Notes: generated by a model from the letters alone, not told the origin. DNA of 47,289 nucleotides from Candidatus Sulfopaludibacter sp. SbA4 (GCA_900290305.1 OMOG01000112.1:9403-56691); one strand, 5' to 3'. Positions 24,178 to 31,985 are shown, counted from the stretch's first letter. Made by a program: numbers and translations.

Positions 24178-24885
24178 ATGGCCGGCGTTGTTTTTGATGC
24201 GATGGTGAGCGCGGGCGGGCTGATCCTGTTTTCTCCCCTCCTGCTTCTGATCGCTGTCGCGGTAGTTTTGGAAGACGGGCTCCCCGTGTTTTTCCAACAT
24301 GAGCGTGTCGGACGCGGTGGGCGGCTGTTCCGTCTCTGGAAGTTCCGCTCCATGCGCACATGCGTGTCCGGCCGCAGCATTACCTCCAGCGATGATCCTC
24401 GTGTGACCCGCGTAGGCAGAATTCTCCGCAAATACAAGCTGGATGAATTGCCCCAGCTCTGGAATGTGGTCCGAGGAGAAATGAGCCTCGTGGGTCCGCG
24501 GCCTGAAATACCGCGCTTTGTGAATCTCGACCATCCGGTCTGGCGCGACGTCCTGCAACTCAAACCAGGCATCACGGACCTAGCCAGCCTGGTCTACCGC
24601 AACGAAGAGGAGCTTCTGGGCCGCTCCGACCATCCCGAGGCCTACTACCAGGAGGTAATCCTCCCTGCAAAACTCGCCTTCAACGTCCAGTACGCGCAAG
24701 CCCGTTCCTTCTGGTCTGACATCAAGCTGATTCTCCTCACTGTCCGCTACAGCTTGTTCCCGTCGGGTTTCGAACCAGCGCGCGTGCTCCGGTTATTTCC
24801 CGGCATATTGGATTCCCCCTCAGCGTCGCCACGGCACTCATCTACTGGTGTCGGGGGAGCGTCGGGGACTGCAGCGGACGGCTGA
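24178..24885 (+). CDS. polyprenyl-phosphate sugar-1-phosphate transferase (copy 3)
   Basis: A 235-residue homologue of the 7066 gene with the same hydrophobic N-terminal helix, WKFRSM, DELPQLWNV and GEMSLVGPRPE. Start MAGVVFDAMVSAG at 24178. It starts repeat-unit synthesis on undecaprenyl phosphate. The C-terminal tail (PSASPRHSSTGVGGASGT) is longer than in copy 1 and runs 44 bases into the convergent beta-helix gene. This may be the founding gene of the duplicated segment, because its own 3' part plus the beta-helix gene recur at 19583. Confidence 0.9.
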   Translation: MAGVVFDAMVSAGGLILFSPLLLLIAVAVVLEDGLPVFFQHERVGRGGRLFRLWKFRSMRTCVSGRSITSSDDPRVTRVGRILRKYKLDELPQLWNVVRGEMSLVGPRPEIPRFVNLDHPVWRDVLQLKPGITDLASLVYRNEEELLGRSDHPEAYYQEVILPAKLAFNVQYAQARSFWSDIKLILLTVRYSLFPSGFEPARVLRLFPGILDSPSASPRHSSTGVGGASGTAADG

Positions 24886-26290
24886 GAACCACAAAAGCAT
24901 TGAACTCGGGTCCAGTGGAAGTGCCGGTCATCGGCAACTTGACGGGTGCTCCAGAGTACGTGCCCATGGCAACTGGATCTCCGTAATAATCGAGAACGTT
25001 GCGGACTTCATATGACGCGCCCTCGGTGAGGACCTCTTGCAGGTCCACCTCGATATTCGGCTTCAAGTCCCAGTTGTACACGGTAACGTTCGCGCGCCCT
25101 GGTTCATACCGGTTGGGGCGAACAAAGACCTTCGTTCCGACGGTTCGTTTGTTCGGAGTTGCGACCAACCGGCCGTTGTGGTCGAAGTTGCCCGCCTCCT
25201 GCCATTGTGGGAAGTCTACGCTTTGATTCTGCAAGTTGAAGGGCGTTGAGGCGTCGCCGCCGAGGTACGTGTTGTTATCGATCTGATAATCGGAGGTCTC
25301 CGCACCCGCCGGCCGTATCAGGGAAAGCAGATTCTGCAGACCCAAAAACGTGTTTCCCGCCATGGTGACCTTTTGCCAGCCGCTCACACTGAGAACGGGG
25401 CTTCCTCCGGCGAAGTAATTGTCCCTGACTAGCACGTCCTTGTTGGGAGCCGAGTACCCCAGCCGGTTACGCCCGCCTTTCCCCAACGTGTGATACGTAT
25501 AGTTGGCGATCAGTTCGATCCGTTCCGCGGGTCGAAGTCCTCCTACCAGAATATTGTCGTAGCGGTAGCCTTGGCGGGTGTCCGAGCCGCTGTTGAAGAC
25601 GGTGTTGCCCTCAATATGGAATCCATTGAGTGAGCCGCCTTCCGTGTATGCGTGGATCCCCCAGCCATACCCATTAAAGAGAATATTGTCCACGATCCGC
25701 TTGGTCCCCGTCTGATTTTGAGTGTAGATGCCGTGTCCGTGGCCCCGATCGGGGTCTGGCCCTTGCCACCCGTTGTCGTAAATCAAACAGCCGTAAACCT
25801 CCGCATCCACCGCGGGTGTCCAGAGCCCCATGCCACCGCCGGCATCGTGCACGATCAGGTTGATGAATTTCGTGTGTGGCCCGAAGATATCTACGCCGAC
25901 CGGCCGCCCCTTGGTGCGCTCCCCGCTGGAGTTCATCACTTCAAGGCCCCAGTAGGTCGCCCATGCACCTTGCACCGTAAGCGATCCGTCAATCGTCACC
26001 CTGGCCTCCGGGACCTCGCGGATCGTAATTGGATTGTTCGCGGTTCCACTTAACACACTGACAAAAGCCCCCTTGTACGTGCCGCTGCGGAGGGCCAGAA
26101 TGTCGCCGGGTTTTGCCGGCGACTTGCTGGAAAGCGCGGTAGGCAGATCCAGGGGATGTTCCCAGGTTCCGTCTCCCGCGGGCACGCCCCAGGGGGCCAC
26201 AAAATAGATGGACGCCCCGGCCAGGGGTACGAAAACTGTGGAACAGGCGAAAAGCGACACAATCAACGTGTTGCAGAGCCGATTGATGCT
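24547..26290. repeat. segmental duplication, copy 2 (partner 19583-21333)
   Basis: Same gene order and orientation as copy 1. Similarity ends on the right near 26290, where the IS605-type end hairpin begins. Confidence 0.82.
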
Positions 26291-26329
26291 CCCAGAGTAA
26301 ACTCTGGGATTCCGTTTGCTCATTGGCAT
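24842..26329 (-). CDS. secreted parallel beta-helix protein (copy 2, intact)
   Basis: 495 residues: a signal peptide (CNTLIVSLFACSTVFVPLAGA) near residues 19-40, then SIYFVAPWGVPAGDGTWEHP and a long right-handed beta-helix with Asn/Gly-rich rungs (GIYTQNQTGTKRIVDNILF, IEGNTVFNSGS, NNTYLGG). The C-terminal SYEVRNVLDYYGDPV domain is typical of secreted glycan-active beta-helix proteins. Likely periplasmic or secreted polysaccharide lyase or epimerase; activity unproven. The first ~16 codons (MPMSKRNPRVYSGSIN) come from the end of the neighbouring IS element, including its hairpin. The true start may therefore be new, and the ATG overlaps the tnpB stop. Confidence 0.82.
   Translation of the reverse strand: MPMSKRNPRVYSGSINRLCNTLIVSLFACSTVFVPLAGASIYFVAPWGVPAGDGTWEHPLDLPTALSSKSPAKPGDILALRSGTYKGAFVSVLSGTANNPITIREVPEARVTIDGSLTVQGAWATYWGLEVMNSSGERTKGRPVGVDIFGPHTKFINLIVHDAGGGMGLWTPAVDAEVYGCLIYDNGWQGPDPDRGHGHGIYTQNQTGTKRIVDNILFNGYGWGIHAYTEGGSLNGFHIEGNTVFNSGSDTRQGYRYDNILVGGLRPAERIELIANYTYHTLGKGGRNRLGYSAPNKDVLVRDNYFAGGSPVLSVSGWQKVTMAGNTFLGLQNLLSLIRPAGAETSDYQIDNNTYLGGDASTPFNLQNQSVDFPQWQEAGNFDHNGRLVATPNKRTVGTKVFVRPNRYEPGRANVTVYNWDLKPNIEVDLQEVLTEGASYEVRNVLDYYGDPVAMGTYSGAPVKLPMTGTSTGPEFNAFVVLSRPLQSPTLPRHQ
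26291..26308. repeat. IS605 end hairpin (tnpB side)
   Basis: CCCAGAGT-AA-ACTCTGGG, a perfect 8-bp stem with a 2-base loop, of the kind bound by Y1 transposases. It lies inside the first codons of the beta-helix ORF. Confidence 0.7.
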
Positions 26330-27414
26330 GTCGCAGCCTCGCCAGCCCTATGACCGCCAATGCTTCCCGGAAAGGGGGTCACCAAAACACCCCAACGCGA
26401 GCCCTCTGAGTATCGCGCTATTCCACCGATAGGCTCGACCCGTAAGGCAAGGGTAAAAGCCGCGTTAGCGTCGCGATGGTCATTGTGTCCGCAGTGCTGG
26501 CAGGCGAACTTCTTGCCCGCCGGCTTGGTCGGTCCGTGGCACTGGGAGCACTCCTGCGAGGAGTATGCCGGAGCAACCTGGATGACTTCCACTCCGCGCA
26601 AAGCGGCCTTGTAAAGAATGAACTGGAGAAGCTGGTAGAAGGCCCACTGTGACCGTTCCGTATAGGAGCGGATCTTGGAGCCCTTCGCCCTGACGTCCTC
26701 CAGGTCCTCGATAGCAATGGTGCGACGATGGGTAGCGGCGTAGTCTACGATCACTTTGGACACGATGTGAGTTTCGTGCTTCGTGCGTCTCGACTGCCTG
26801 CGTTTAATCTTGCAGAGCAGCCGGTTTTTCCCCTGCCGTTGCAGGTTCTTGTTTCTCCCGCGCCAACTGGCCTTCGTGCGCGCGGGGTTGAATCCGAGAT
26901 GGAGCACTTTGCCGGTCTGCGGATCGGCCATGGTGGCGACGTGGCCCACGGAGTTACGGTCCACGCCGATCATGCCGGTGGGCTGGAATCGCGGTGCGGC
27001 CGGGGTGCGGTAAGAGAAGGCTCCGTACCATTCGCCGCCGCGCATGAAGAACTCGGCCGAAATATTGCGGCGTCCTTCCGCGTCGGCCACGCACGGGTGG
27101 ACCAAGGCGAGCGGAAGAATCTCTTTGCCGAACACCGCGAAGATACGAACGCCGCCGCCTTCGAACCGGATCTGCCGTTCTTTATCGGCGCAGATCGGAA
27201 TGATGAGATTCGAGGCCGTCTTGCACTTCCGGTTGCGCTGGTACTTGGCGATCAAACTTTTGGAAACAACCGAAGGCAATTCGGGGTAGTATTTACTGCT
27301 GGCCTCGCCGCGGTTGCGCAGCATTCGGGCGACTGAGGAAGAGACAGCCGGCAGGAGACTATCGAGGCGATGCGCAAGCGTATCGGGAATCTTGACTTTG
27401 ATTGTGCAAGCCAT
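26320..27414 (-). CDS. tnpB: TnpB, RNA-guided nuclease of the IS605-type element
   Basis: 364 residues. RuvC-like motifs: IGVDRN (first Asp), IAIEDLEDVRAKG (Glu) and HRDANAAFTLALR (last Asp). A zinc ribbon CSQC...CQHC lies between the last two. The start MACTIKVKIP at 27414 has GAGGG upstream. TnpB proteins use an RNA from the element's own 3' end to cut DNA next to a short motif, keeping the element in place. All visible catalytic residues are present. The 5' end overlaps tnpA by 45 bases head to head, and the stop overlaps the beta-helix start. Confidence 0.88.
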   Translation of the reverse strand: MACTIKVKIPDTLAHRLDSLLPAVSSSVARMLRNRGEASSKYYPELPSVVSKSLIAKYQRNRKCKTASNLIIPICADKERQIRFEGGGVRIFAVFGKEILPLALVHPCVADAEGRRNISAEFFMRGGEWYGAFSYRTPAAPRFQPTGMIGVDRNSVGHVATMADPQTGKVLHLGFNPARTKASWRGRNKNLQRQGKNRLLCKIKRRQSRRTKHETHIVSKVIVDYAATHRRTIAIEDLEDVRAKGSKIRSYTERSQWAFYQLLQFILYKAALRGVEVIQVAPAYSSQECSQCHGPTKPAGKKFACQHCGHNDHRDANAAFTLALRVEPIGGIARYSEGSRWGVLVTPFPGSIGGHRAGEAATCQ

Positions 27415-27786
27415 TGTGTTTACCCTCTGGCTGTGCACGTCGTGTTCTGCACTAAGTTCCGAAGGCATACACTCACTTCTGAGAAGCGAGACTTTCTCAA
27501 GTCCAGTATGGAGCAGATCGCGCTGGACTACAATAGCCAAGTCCTCGAATTTAACGGTGAAGAGGACCATGTGCACATGCTGCTTCGGTACCCCCCGACA
27601 GTAGTACTCAGCAGTCTTGTGGGCAGAATGAAAAGCAAAAGCGCGTCCGCCGCGCTCGATCGATTCGGCTCTACGAATTGGGGCAAGCATAAGCGCACCT
27701 TCTGGTCGAGCGGCTTCTTTCTTTGTTCCGTTGGCGGAGCAACGCTCGAAATTCTCAAGACCTACATCGAAAACCAGGGCCGCTAG
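27370..27786 (+). CDS. tnpA: TnpA, Y1 HUH transposase
   Basis: 138 residues. HVVFCTKFRR near the N-terminus, DHVHMLLRYPP as the HUH metal site (His-x-His), SVGGATLEILKTYIENQ with the catalytic Tyr. Length is normal for IS200/IS605 TnpA. It excises and inserts the element as single-stranded DNA at hairpin-marked ends. Start ATG at 27370. Divergent from tnpB, overlapping 5' ends, so both promoters must lie inside the opposite gene. Confidence 0.9.
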   Translation: MRKRIGNLDFDCASHCVYPLAVHVVFCTKFRRHTLTSEKRDFLKSSMEQIALDYNSQVLEFNGEEDHVHMLLRYPPTVVLSSLVGRMKSKSASAALDRFGSTNWGKHKRTFWSSGFFLCSVGGATLEILKTYIENQGR

Positions 27787-27840
27787 CTAGCGCGGCCTCG
27801 ACCGCTTACCCACCGTGAAACGGAGGGATTGCGCGGTCGA
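27778..27840. repeat. inverted repeats at the tnpA-side end of the IS
   Basis: GGCCGC-TAGCTAGC-GCGGCC (27778-27797) overlaps the tnpA stop. TCGACCGC (27798-27805) pairs with GCGGTCGA (27833-27840). Likely the other transposase-recognition end. Confidence 0.6.
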
Positions 27841-27905
27841 AACTCGTTCATAGGGCAACTCAATACCCTTCGATCATACCTCTGAGCCGGCCTCGCCAAA
27901 AAGTG

Positions 27906-28150
27906 AGACCGTTCCGCCTCACAATCCTGGCTGTTAACTCCGCGATCTCGTGGTAATACATGTTGGCGCGTGCGAAATTCTCACCGGTGCCATACAACGG
28001 CAGCGATTGCGCTTCGCAAGTCCGTCCGTGTACCCATCGTTACTCTCACCCCGTCTTCACGGGGATGAATCCTGAGGATTCCTCTTCGCCATGTCCACCA
28101 CGTCAACATAACGCGCACTCTTGGACCGGCGGCGGCGTGACTCAGGAAAT
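27906..28150 (-). pseudogene. decayed copy of the MNT copy-A 5' end and its upstream segment
   Basis: 27906-28125 matches 8518-8725 (TCCTGGCTGTTAACTCCGCG, TTCGCCATGTCCACCACG) with many substitutions. On the minus strand the upstream frame again gives VDVVDMAKRNP before a stop. Only about 13 codons of the MNT gene remain. Confidence 0.75.
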
Positions 28151-28216
28151 CTTGCACTGTGCGCATTGATTGCCTTCAGCGCGGTAGGATTCAAAGCCGA
28201 TGCAACCTGAATTCTG

Positions 28217-28615
28217 TCACTGGGGCCAACGGGGTCGGAGGTGGCAACGTGCTTCCTCGGGCAACCTGCTCATCACCGCCTCGACAAATACCCGGACTTT
28301 GTGCAGAACCGCGAGGGCTTCGACCACAGACGGCTCATCGACATCGCCTGGATATCGGAACATCCATGCATACTTTGTGAACTAAACCACCGCTTCGACG
28401 AGTGGTTCCAGCGTGTGGTCCAGTACGATTGCTTGTTTGCCCAACTTCCCCAGATCGTGCGTCTTGGGAAACGGCTGATCATGCCACACGAGGAACCCCT
28501 TCAGCGCCTTTTCTGCCGCTTGCCGGCAATGGTACAAGGCATCCTCGGGTGCCGGTGGCTCAGCGACCAAATCTATCTGCGCGCACCGCAAATCCTTACG
28601 GGCCTTTCGAACCAA
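28217..28615 (-). pseudogene. HEPN-domain toxin (copy C), in-frame amber
   Basis: Codons from 28615 give MVRKARKDLRCAQIDLV, YHCRQAAEKALKGFLVWHD and FPKTHDLGKLGKQ, a PF05168-type HEPN core, then a TAG at 28384-28382. The same frame continues with FTKYAWMFRYPGDVDEP and a C-terminal helix to a TGA at 28217, as a full-length HEPN would. One nonsense change therefore removes the C-terminal ~55 residues, including the conserved RYPG region. The gene is 27 bases downstream of its MNT partner. Confidence 0.8.
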
Positions 28616-28642
28616 GATAGCGTGTCGGCCCGGCGCCGAGCG

Positions 28643-28996
28643 TCAGGCTGCATAAAGCAGTTTGCCTTCCCGGGCAATGGTCGACGGCAAAGACGCCCTC
28701 AGTTGCAACCGTTCCTCAAAGCCCGAGTGGGTCCAGACCAGCACATCGGTCGCCACGCCAAGCCGCCAGATAGCTTTATAGGCTCTCCCGCTGTCGCGAA
28801 GAGAAACCGGCGTGCTGTCCGGCACGACCACCATTAGGTCGTAATCGCTGGCTGGGCCGGATTCTCCTCGCGCCGTGGAGCCAAATAGGTAGATTTGTTC
28901 AGGGTGGTACAGTTCTTGAAGCCGTCGGACGACCTCAGCCAGTATCGGATCGTCGGCGGATGGCGGCGCGAGGATCAAAGGAACTGCTTCCGGCAT
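28643..28996 (-). CDS. MNT-domain nucleotidyltransferase antitoxin (copy C)
   Basis: 117 residues from MPEAVPLILAPP. LFGSTARGESGPASDYDLMVVV carries the GS loop and acidic pair (Asp-Tyr-Asp instead of Asp-x-Asp-Leu). C-terminal half ATDVLVWTHSGFEERL as in other MNT antitoxins. It diverges from copies A and B. Upstream in-frame ATGs (29020, 29050) are alternatives. The ORF is intact. Confidence 0.83.
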   Translation of the reverse strand: MPEAVPLILAPPSADDPILAEVVRRLQELYHPEQIYLFGSTARGESGPASDYDLMVVVPDSTPVSLRDSGRAYKAIWRLGVATDVLVWTHSGFEERLQLRASLPSTIAREGKLLYAA

Positions 28997-29063
28997 GTTG
29001 GTATTCTCAGTTTGCCACATTTCGATTGGTTCGGCACCGATCCCGCTCACCCCGACTCGGCGT

Positions 29064-29390
29064 CCGCGCGGAGACGCCTCAGACCTCAGACCTCAGGCCA
29101 CCTTAGCCTGGATCTCCCTCCGGAGTGCGCTCACCCTCCGAATCGCCCGAGCCAGCCCGGCCTCCGTGGTCCCAGCTCATACTCCCCACCTCCGAACCGG
29201 CCCACGAAGGCCCCCGACGCCACCCGGATGCATGGTTTCGCGCTAGCGAGCAACTATCGCCGGGATGTTCAGACCGTGGACCTCGGAGGCCTTTTCGACG
29301 CCCCAGCTTGTGATATGAGTCGTCCCCGATAAGTTGGTGCCTGGCGCACAGGCGAAAGTTATGGGCAAGCGCTAAGCCTCCCTCATTAGG
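29064..29390 (-). pseudogene. large decayed copy of the HNH gene
   Basis: About 320 bases match 9900-10210: CCTCAGGCCACCTTAGCC, the LARAIRRVSALRREIQ tail, and upstream NFRLCARH...DDSYHKLG. The Cys-x2-Cys half is absent and several indels break the frame. Its left boundary again has repeated CCTCAGACCTCAGACCTCAGG. Confidence 0.78.
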
Positions 29391-29515
29391 CGGCGCTCGT
29401 GATCTAGTGACCCCACCTGTTCGTCCACGTTCTGTCGGGCGCGATTCATGCGGTCTTCGCTCGAGACCTACCAACAGTCGGCGATTTCGGCCGCGTCCTC
29501 AATGAATAGGCCATA
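29391..29515. repeat. second copy of the PIN-toxin tail and downstream repeat
   Basis: GTGATCTAGTGACCCCACC corresponds to the last codons of the PIN toxin at 14856 (one change makes the Trp codon TAG) and continues like 14857-14960. Confidence 0.7.
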
Positions 29516-29629
29516 CCCGCATGAGACATCGCCAGACCTTGATATCAGTCACCACGCCAATGGACGCAATGGGGCCCGGAATGTGACCGTTCGGGGACCC
29601 AGCGTGTAGCCATCAATGACGGGAATCCA

Positions 29630-30061
29630 TCACCCTGCAAACGGATTGCTGATGCGCACGCCGAGAATCTCCTGCCCATCGTTCAAATCTTCGGTGTACA
29701 GCACCGCCGCACCGCTGCGCGCCGCCGCGACGACCACCAGTGCATCCCAGAAGGAAAGCTCGGCCTGGTCAGCCAATCTGACCGCCGATCGAATCGCCGC
29801 ATCAGCTACCACCATGAGCGGCCAAGCCGTCAGGTCCTCCAGAACCGCCAGGGCCTCCTCGCTCGAGCAACGCTGGCTTACTTTCCGGGTCAGCGTTACG
29901 AAAAGCTCCTGCAACACCTGCGTGCTGACCCGCAGCCGGTCCTCTTCCATCAACTCGTTCATCAGCCGCTGGGCAACCTGCTTCTTCGGCGAATTGCTCC
30001 TGTCGAACGCGTACACCAGGACGTTGGTGTCGACGAAACTCAGCGCCCTTTCAACGGTCAT
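29630..30061 (-). CDS. vapC: PIN-domain toxin (VapC-type), apparently intact
   Basis: 143 residues from MTVERALSFVDTNVLVYAFD (catalytic Asp near residue 10), TQVLQELF (Glu), LADQAELSFWDALVVVAA (Asp pair) and VLYTEDLNDG (last acidic residue). All four acidic positions of the PIN RNase site are present. The ATG lies inside the antitoxin gene (11-base overlap), the usual antitoxin-first arrangement. This is the only toxin in the window with no visible lesion. Confidence 0.88.
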   Translation of the reverse strand: MTVERALSFVDTNVLVYAFDRSNSPKKQVAQRLMNELMEEDRLRVSTQVLQELFVTLTRKVSQRCSSEEALAVLEDLTAWPLMVVADAAIRSAVRLADQAELSFWDALVVVAAARSGAAVLYTEDLNDGQEILGVRISNPFAG

Positions 30062-30293
30062 AGAGATCGTCACGGCTCCATTTCCGTTCTCCGACCTCGA
30101 CAAGACCTGTCTCGAATGCCCTTCTCAATCTCGCCCGGGCTAGCCGCCTCCGGCCCGGCTCCTCCACCAGCGCTGTGAGGTACTCCCGCACCAGTTGATT
30201 CACGCTGGTCCGTTGGTCCAGTGCGACTTTTCTTGCCGCCAGGAGTAGATCCTCCTCGACAACCAGAGTCACATTCTGCCTGGTCTTCTCCAT
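30051..30293 (-). CDS. vapB: ribbon-helix-helix antitoxin (VapB/CopG-type)
   Basis: 80 residues. VTLVVEEDLLLAARKVALDQ is the RHH strand-helix, followed by TSVNQLVREYLTALV and an acidic toxin-binding tail (EVGERKWSRDDLYDR). The ATG at 30293 is chosen because upstream codons are unrelated sequence. It should repress its own operon and neutralise the PIN toxin. Overlaps the toxin by 11 bases. Confidence 0.85.
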   Translation of the reverse strand: MEKTRQNVTLVVEEDLLLAARKVALDQRTSVNQLVREYLTALVEEPGRRRLARARLRRAFETGLVEVGERKWSRDDLYDR

Positions 30294-30366
30294 GAGTCCA
30301 GTGTAGCACGAGTTCTGTGCTGCACGGTTTCCTAGGCACCTCCCATCCACTGCAAAGTCGGCTGGC

Positions 30367-30533
30367 CTATCCGATAAATTCAAGCCAGACGCAAAAGCGA
30401 CGACCCCGCAGGTCGGAAACCAGAGTGCAGACCTCCACCAAGGTGTAGGGCCCCTCGCCCCGCCCAAGCGCGACACACCCATGACCAGAGCGGTAAAGAT
30501 CGATACAATCAGGATGGTGCGTAACCAGTCCAT
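30367..30533 (-). pseudogene. signal-peptide remnant of a third beta-helix-type gene
   Basis: MDWLRTILIVSIFTALVMG resembles the start of the beta-helix copy 1 (RLRAILIVSIFAS). Sequence after the signal peptide is unrelated to the beta-helix body and changes frame (GPYTLVEVCTLVSDLRGRRF) before a stop. It is divergent from a small His/Arg-rich membrane peptide, as copy 1 is. Confidence 0.5.
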
Positions 30534-30566
30534 TCTGCCGGTTCGGCGCTACGGTTCTCGCCAAAG

Positions 30567-30725
30567 ATGACACCCGTTCACCGACATCACCGCCGTCACC
30601 ACCGTCACCGGTCCAGGCACAAGTTCCGGAGACGAATGAAGAAGGTCTTGTTCTGGGTGGTCCTGCCGCTTCTCGGCTCGGCCTTGCTCGTCAAGACTTT
30701 TCTTTTTTACTTCGGCGCTCCATAG
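30567..30725 (+). CDS. 52-residue His/Arg-rich membrane peptide
   Basis: MTPVHRHHRRHHRHRSRHKF, then RRRMKKVLFW and a single hydrophobic helix (VVLPLLGSALLVKTFLFYF) ending GAP. The basic, His-rich N-terminus would be cytosolic. Relative at 21486-21640 (88% or so similar in the helix by eye). Located directly upstream of a DUF218 gene. The His-rich stretch could bind metal or acidic polymer. Function unknown. Confidence 0.55.
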   Translation: MTPVHRHHRRHHRHRSRHKFRRRMKKVLFWVVLPLLGSALLVKTFLFYFGAP

Positions 30726-30774
30726 CGATGGGGACCGTGCCCGACAACACTTGGAATGTGAGAGAGGAGCGAGA

Positions 30775-31404
30775 GTGTCCGCGCTACGAAGACTAGCACT
30801 GGCGATGGCTTTCATCAGTTGTGCCCTGGGCGGCGTATACCTGTTGCGAGTCCCTATACTCACCGGGGTCTGCAACTTCCTGATCGTCCAGGATACGCTC
30901 GAGCCTTCCGACATGATCTTCGTCCTTAACGGAGACATCGCGACCCGTGCCTACCAGGTGGCCAAACTCGTCAACCAAGGCATCTCCGACAAAGTGGTGA
31001 TCGTGCGGGCTGTGGATTCTCTGGCCGTCGACGCAGGCTTGCAGCCGAATGTCACCGACATGAGTGTGTTGATGATGAAGAGAGCCGGGATTCCGGAAGC
31101 CAAGATCGTACAATTGCCGTTCCCCAAAGGGGTCACCAGCACATTCGACGAGGCCAGGGCGCTGCACGCATACGTGCAAAAGAACTCGGTGAAGCGGGTT
31201 GTCGTGGTCACTTCCGCCATTCACACCAGGCGCGCCCGCTGGATCATCACCAAGGAATTGGCGGGTACGCCGCCGAAGATCATGATGTCGCCGGCACCCG
31301 ATCCGCGATACACACCACGGAATTGGTGGCGCCAGGAGGATGGTTTCATCGGGTGCCAGAACGAATACCTCAAGCTCGCCTACTATCTGGTCAAGTATCG
31401 GTGA
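30775..31404 (+). CDS. DUF218 (YdcF-like) membrane-anchored protein
   Basis: 209 residues from the GTG at 30775, preceded by GAGAGGAG. One N-terminal helix (LALAMAFISCALGGVYLL) anchors it; the periplasmic domain has LEPSDMIFVLNGD, STFDEARALHAYV, VVVVTSAIHTRRARWI, the DUF218 pattern. The family includes ElyC/SanA-type envelope proteins linked to undecaprenyl-phosphate metabolism and polysaccharide synthesis. Association with EPS genes fits. It stands alone, with the small membrane peptide 49 bases upstream. Confidence 0.8.
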   Translation: MSALRRLALAMAFISCALGGVYLLRVPILTGVCNFLIVQDTLEPSDMIFVLNGDIATRAYQVAKLVNQGISDKVVIVRAVDSLAVDAGLQPNVTDMSVLMMKRAGIPEAKIVQLPFPKGVTSTFDEARALHAYVQKNSVKRVVVVTSAIHTRRARWIITKELAGTPPKIMMSPAPDPRYTPRNWWRQEDGFIGCQNEYLKLAYYLVKYR

Positions 31405-31627
31405 CGAGCGAGCGCTCTGGCTTGATCACGCGGTTTGAGGAGCACCATATATCGACTAGCACTAGCAATCCACCACATCGCTGAGCGCTCCGCAGCACTG
31501 GGAACAGCACGTTCCCAACGGAGCTTGCATCCATCAGGGTGGGCTGGCTGTCCGGAAGGGATGAAATTGGGATGGTACGGATCACCGATTCAAGCCAGCA
31601 TCCCAGAGCTAAAACCGAGCGATTTTA
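31405..31627. repeat. intergenic with a strong nested hairpin (31487-31524)
   Basis: GCTCCG (31487-31492) pairs with CGGAGC (31519-31524) and encloses GGGAAC/GTTCCC (31500-31505 with 31511-31516). No T-run follows, so it is not a simple terminator. The rest of the interval shows no gene. Confidence 0.5.
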
Positions 31628-31985
31628 TTACCCGGTCCGCCGGCCTTGTCTGCTCCGGATTTCCGCGACCTCCCGATCACAATAATTATCGAGCAGTCCG
31701 TCAATCTCGGCGATGACGTCCGGCTTTGTCTTGCGAATCTGGGCGATCGGCAGCGGCCGGGCCAATGTGAGACTTCTAGCGGAGCCGCCGCGGAGACGTA
31801 CATGAACCTGAATCGTTCCCCATTGGCCAATGGTCTGCAAAACCTCTACCCGTCGCTCCCAACGCCCAGATCGGCCAGAGCCGAATGTCCCGACTCGACG
31901 TGCAATTGCACGTGCAGAAAGCGCCGAATGGTCCGCTATTCGGACACCGTGCCGCAGCTTTTGGGTTGAAAACAAACGGGTGAGG
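31628..31985 (-). pseudogene. fragment possibly from a large serine recombinase
   Basis: On the minus strand the frame has LTLARPLPIAQIRKTKPDVI and AEIDGLLDNYCDREVAEI, resembling the region after the zinc ribbon in large serine recombinases/IS607-like proteins. Flanking codons are not convincing, and no catalytic Ser domain is present. It lies directly beside the tRNA fragment, a normal place for integrase remains. Identification is tentative. Confidence 0.35.

Larger units (their letters stand above)
26290..27870. mobile_element. IS200/IS605-family element (IS605-type, divergent tnpA and tnpB)
   Basis: The tnpB-side end has a perfect hairpin (26291-26308). The tnpA-side end has GGCCGC/GCGGCC (27778-27797) and TCGACCGC/GCGGTCGA (27798-27840). 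No target duplication is expected for this single-strand transposition. Exact ends are not determined. Confidence 0.75.
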
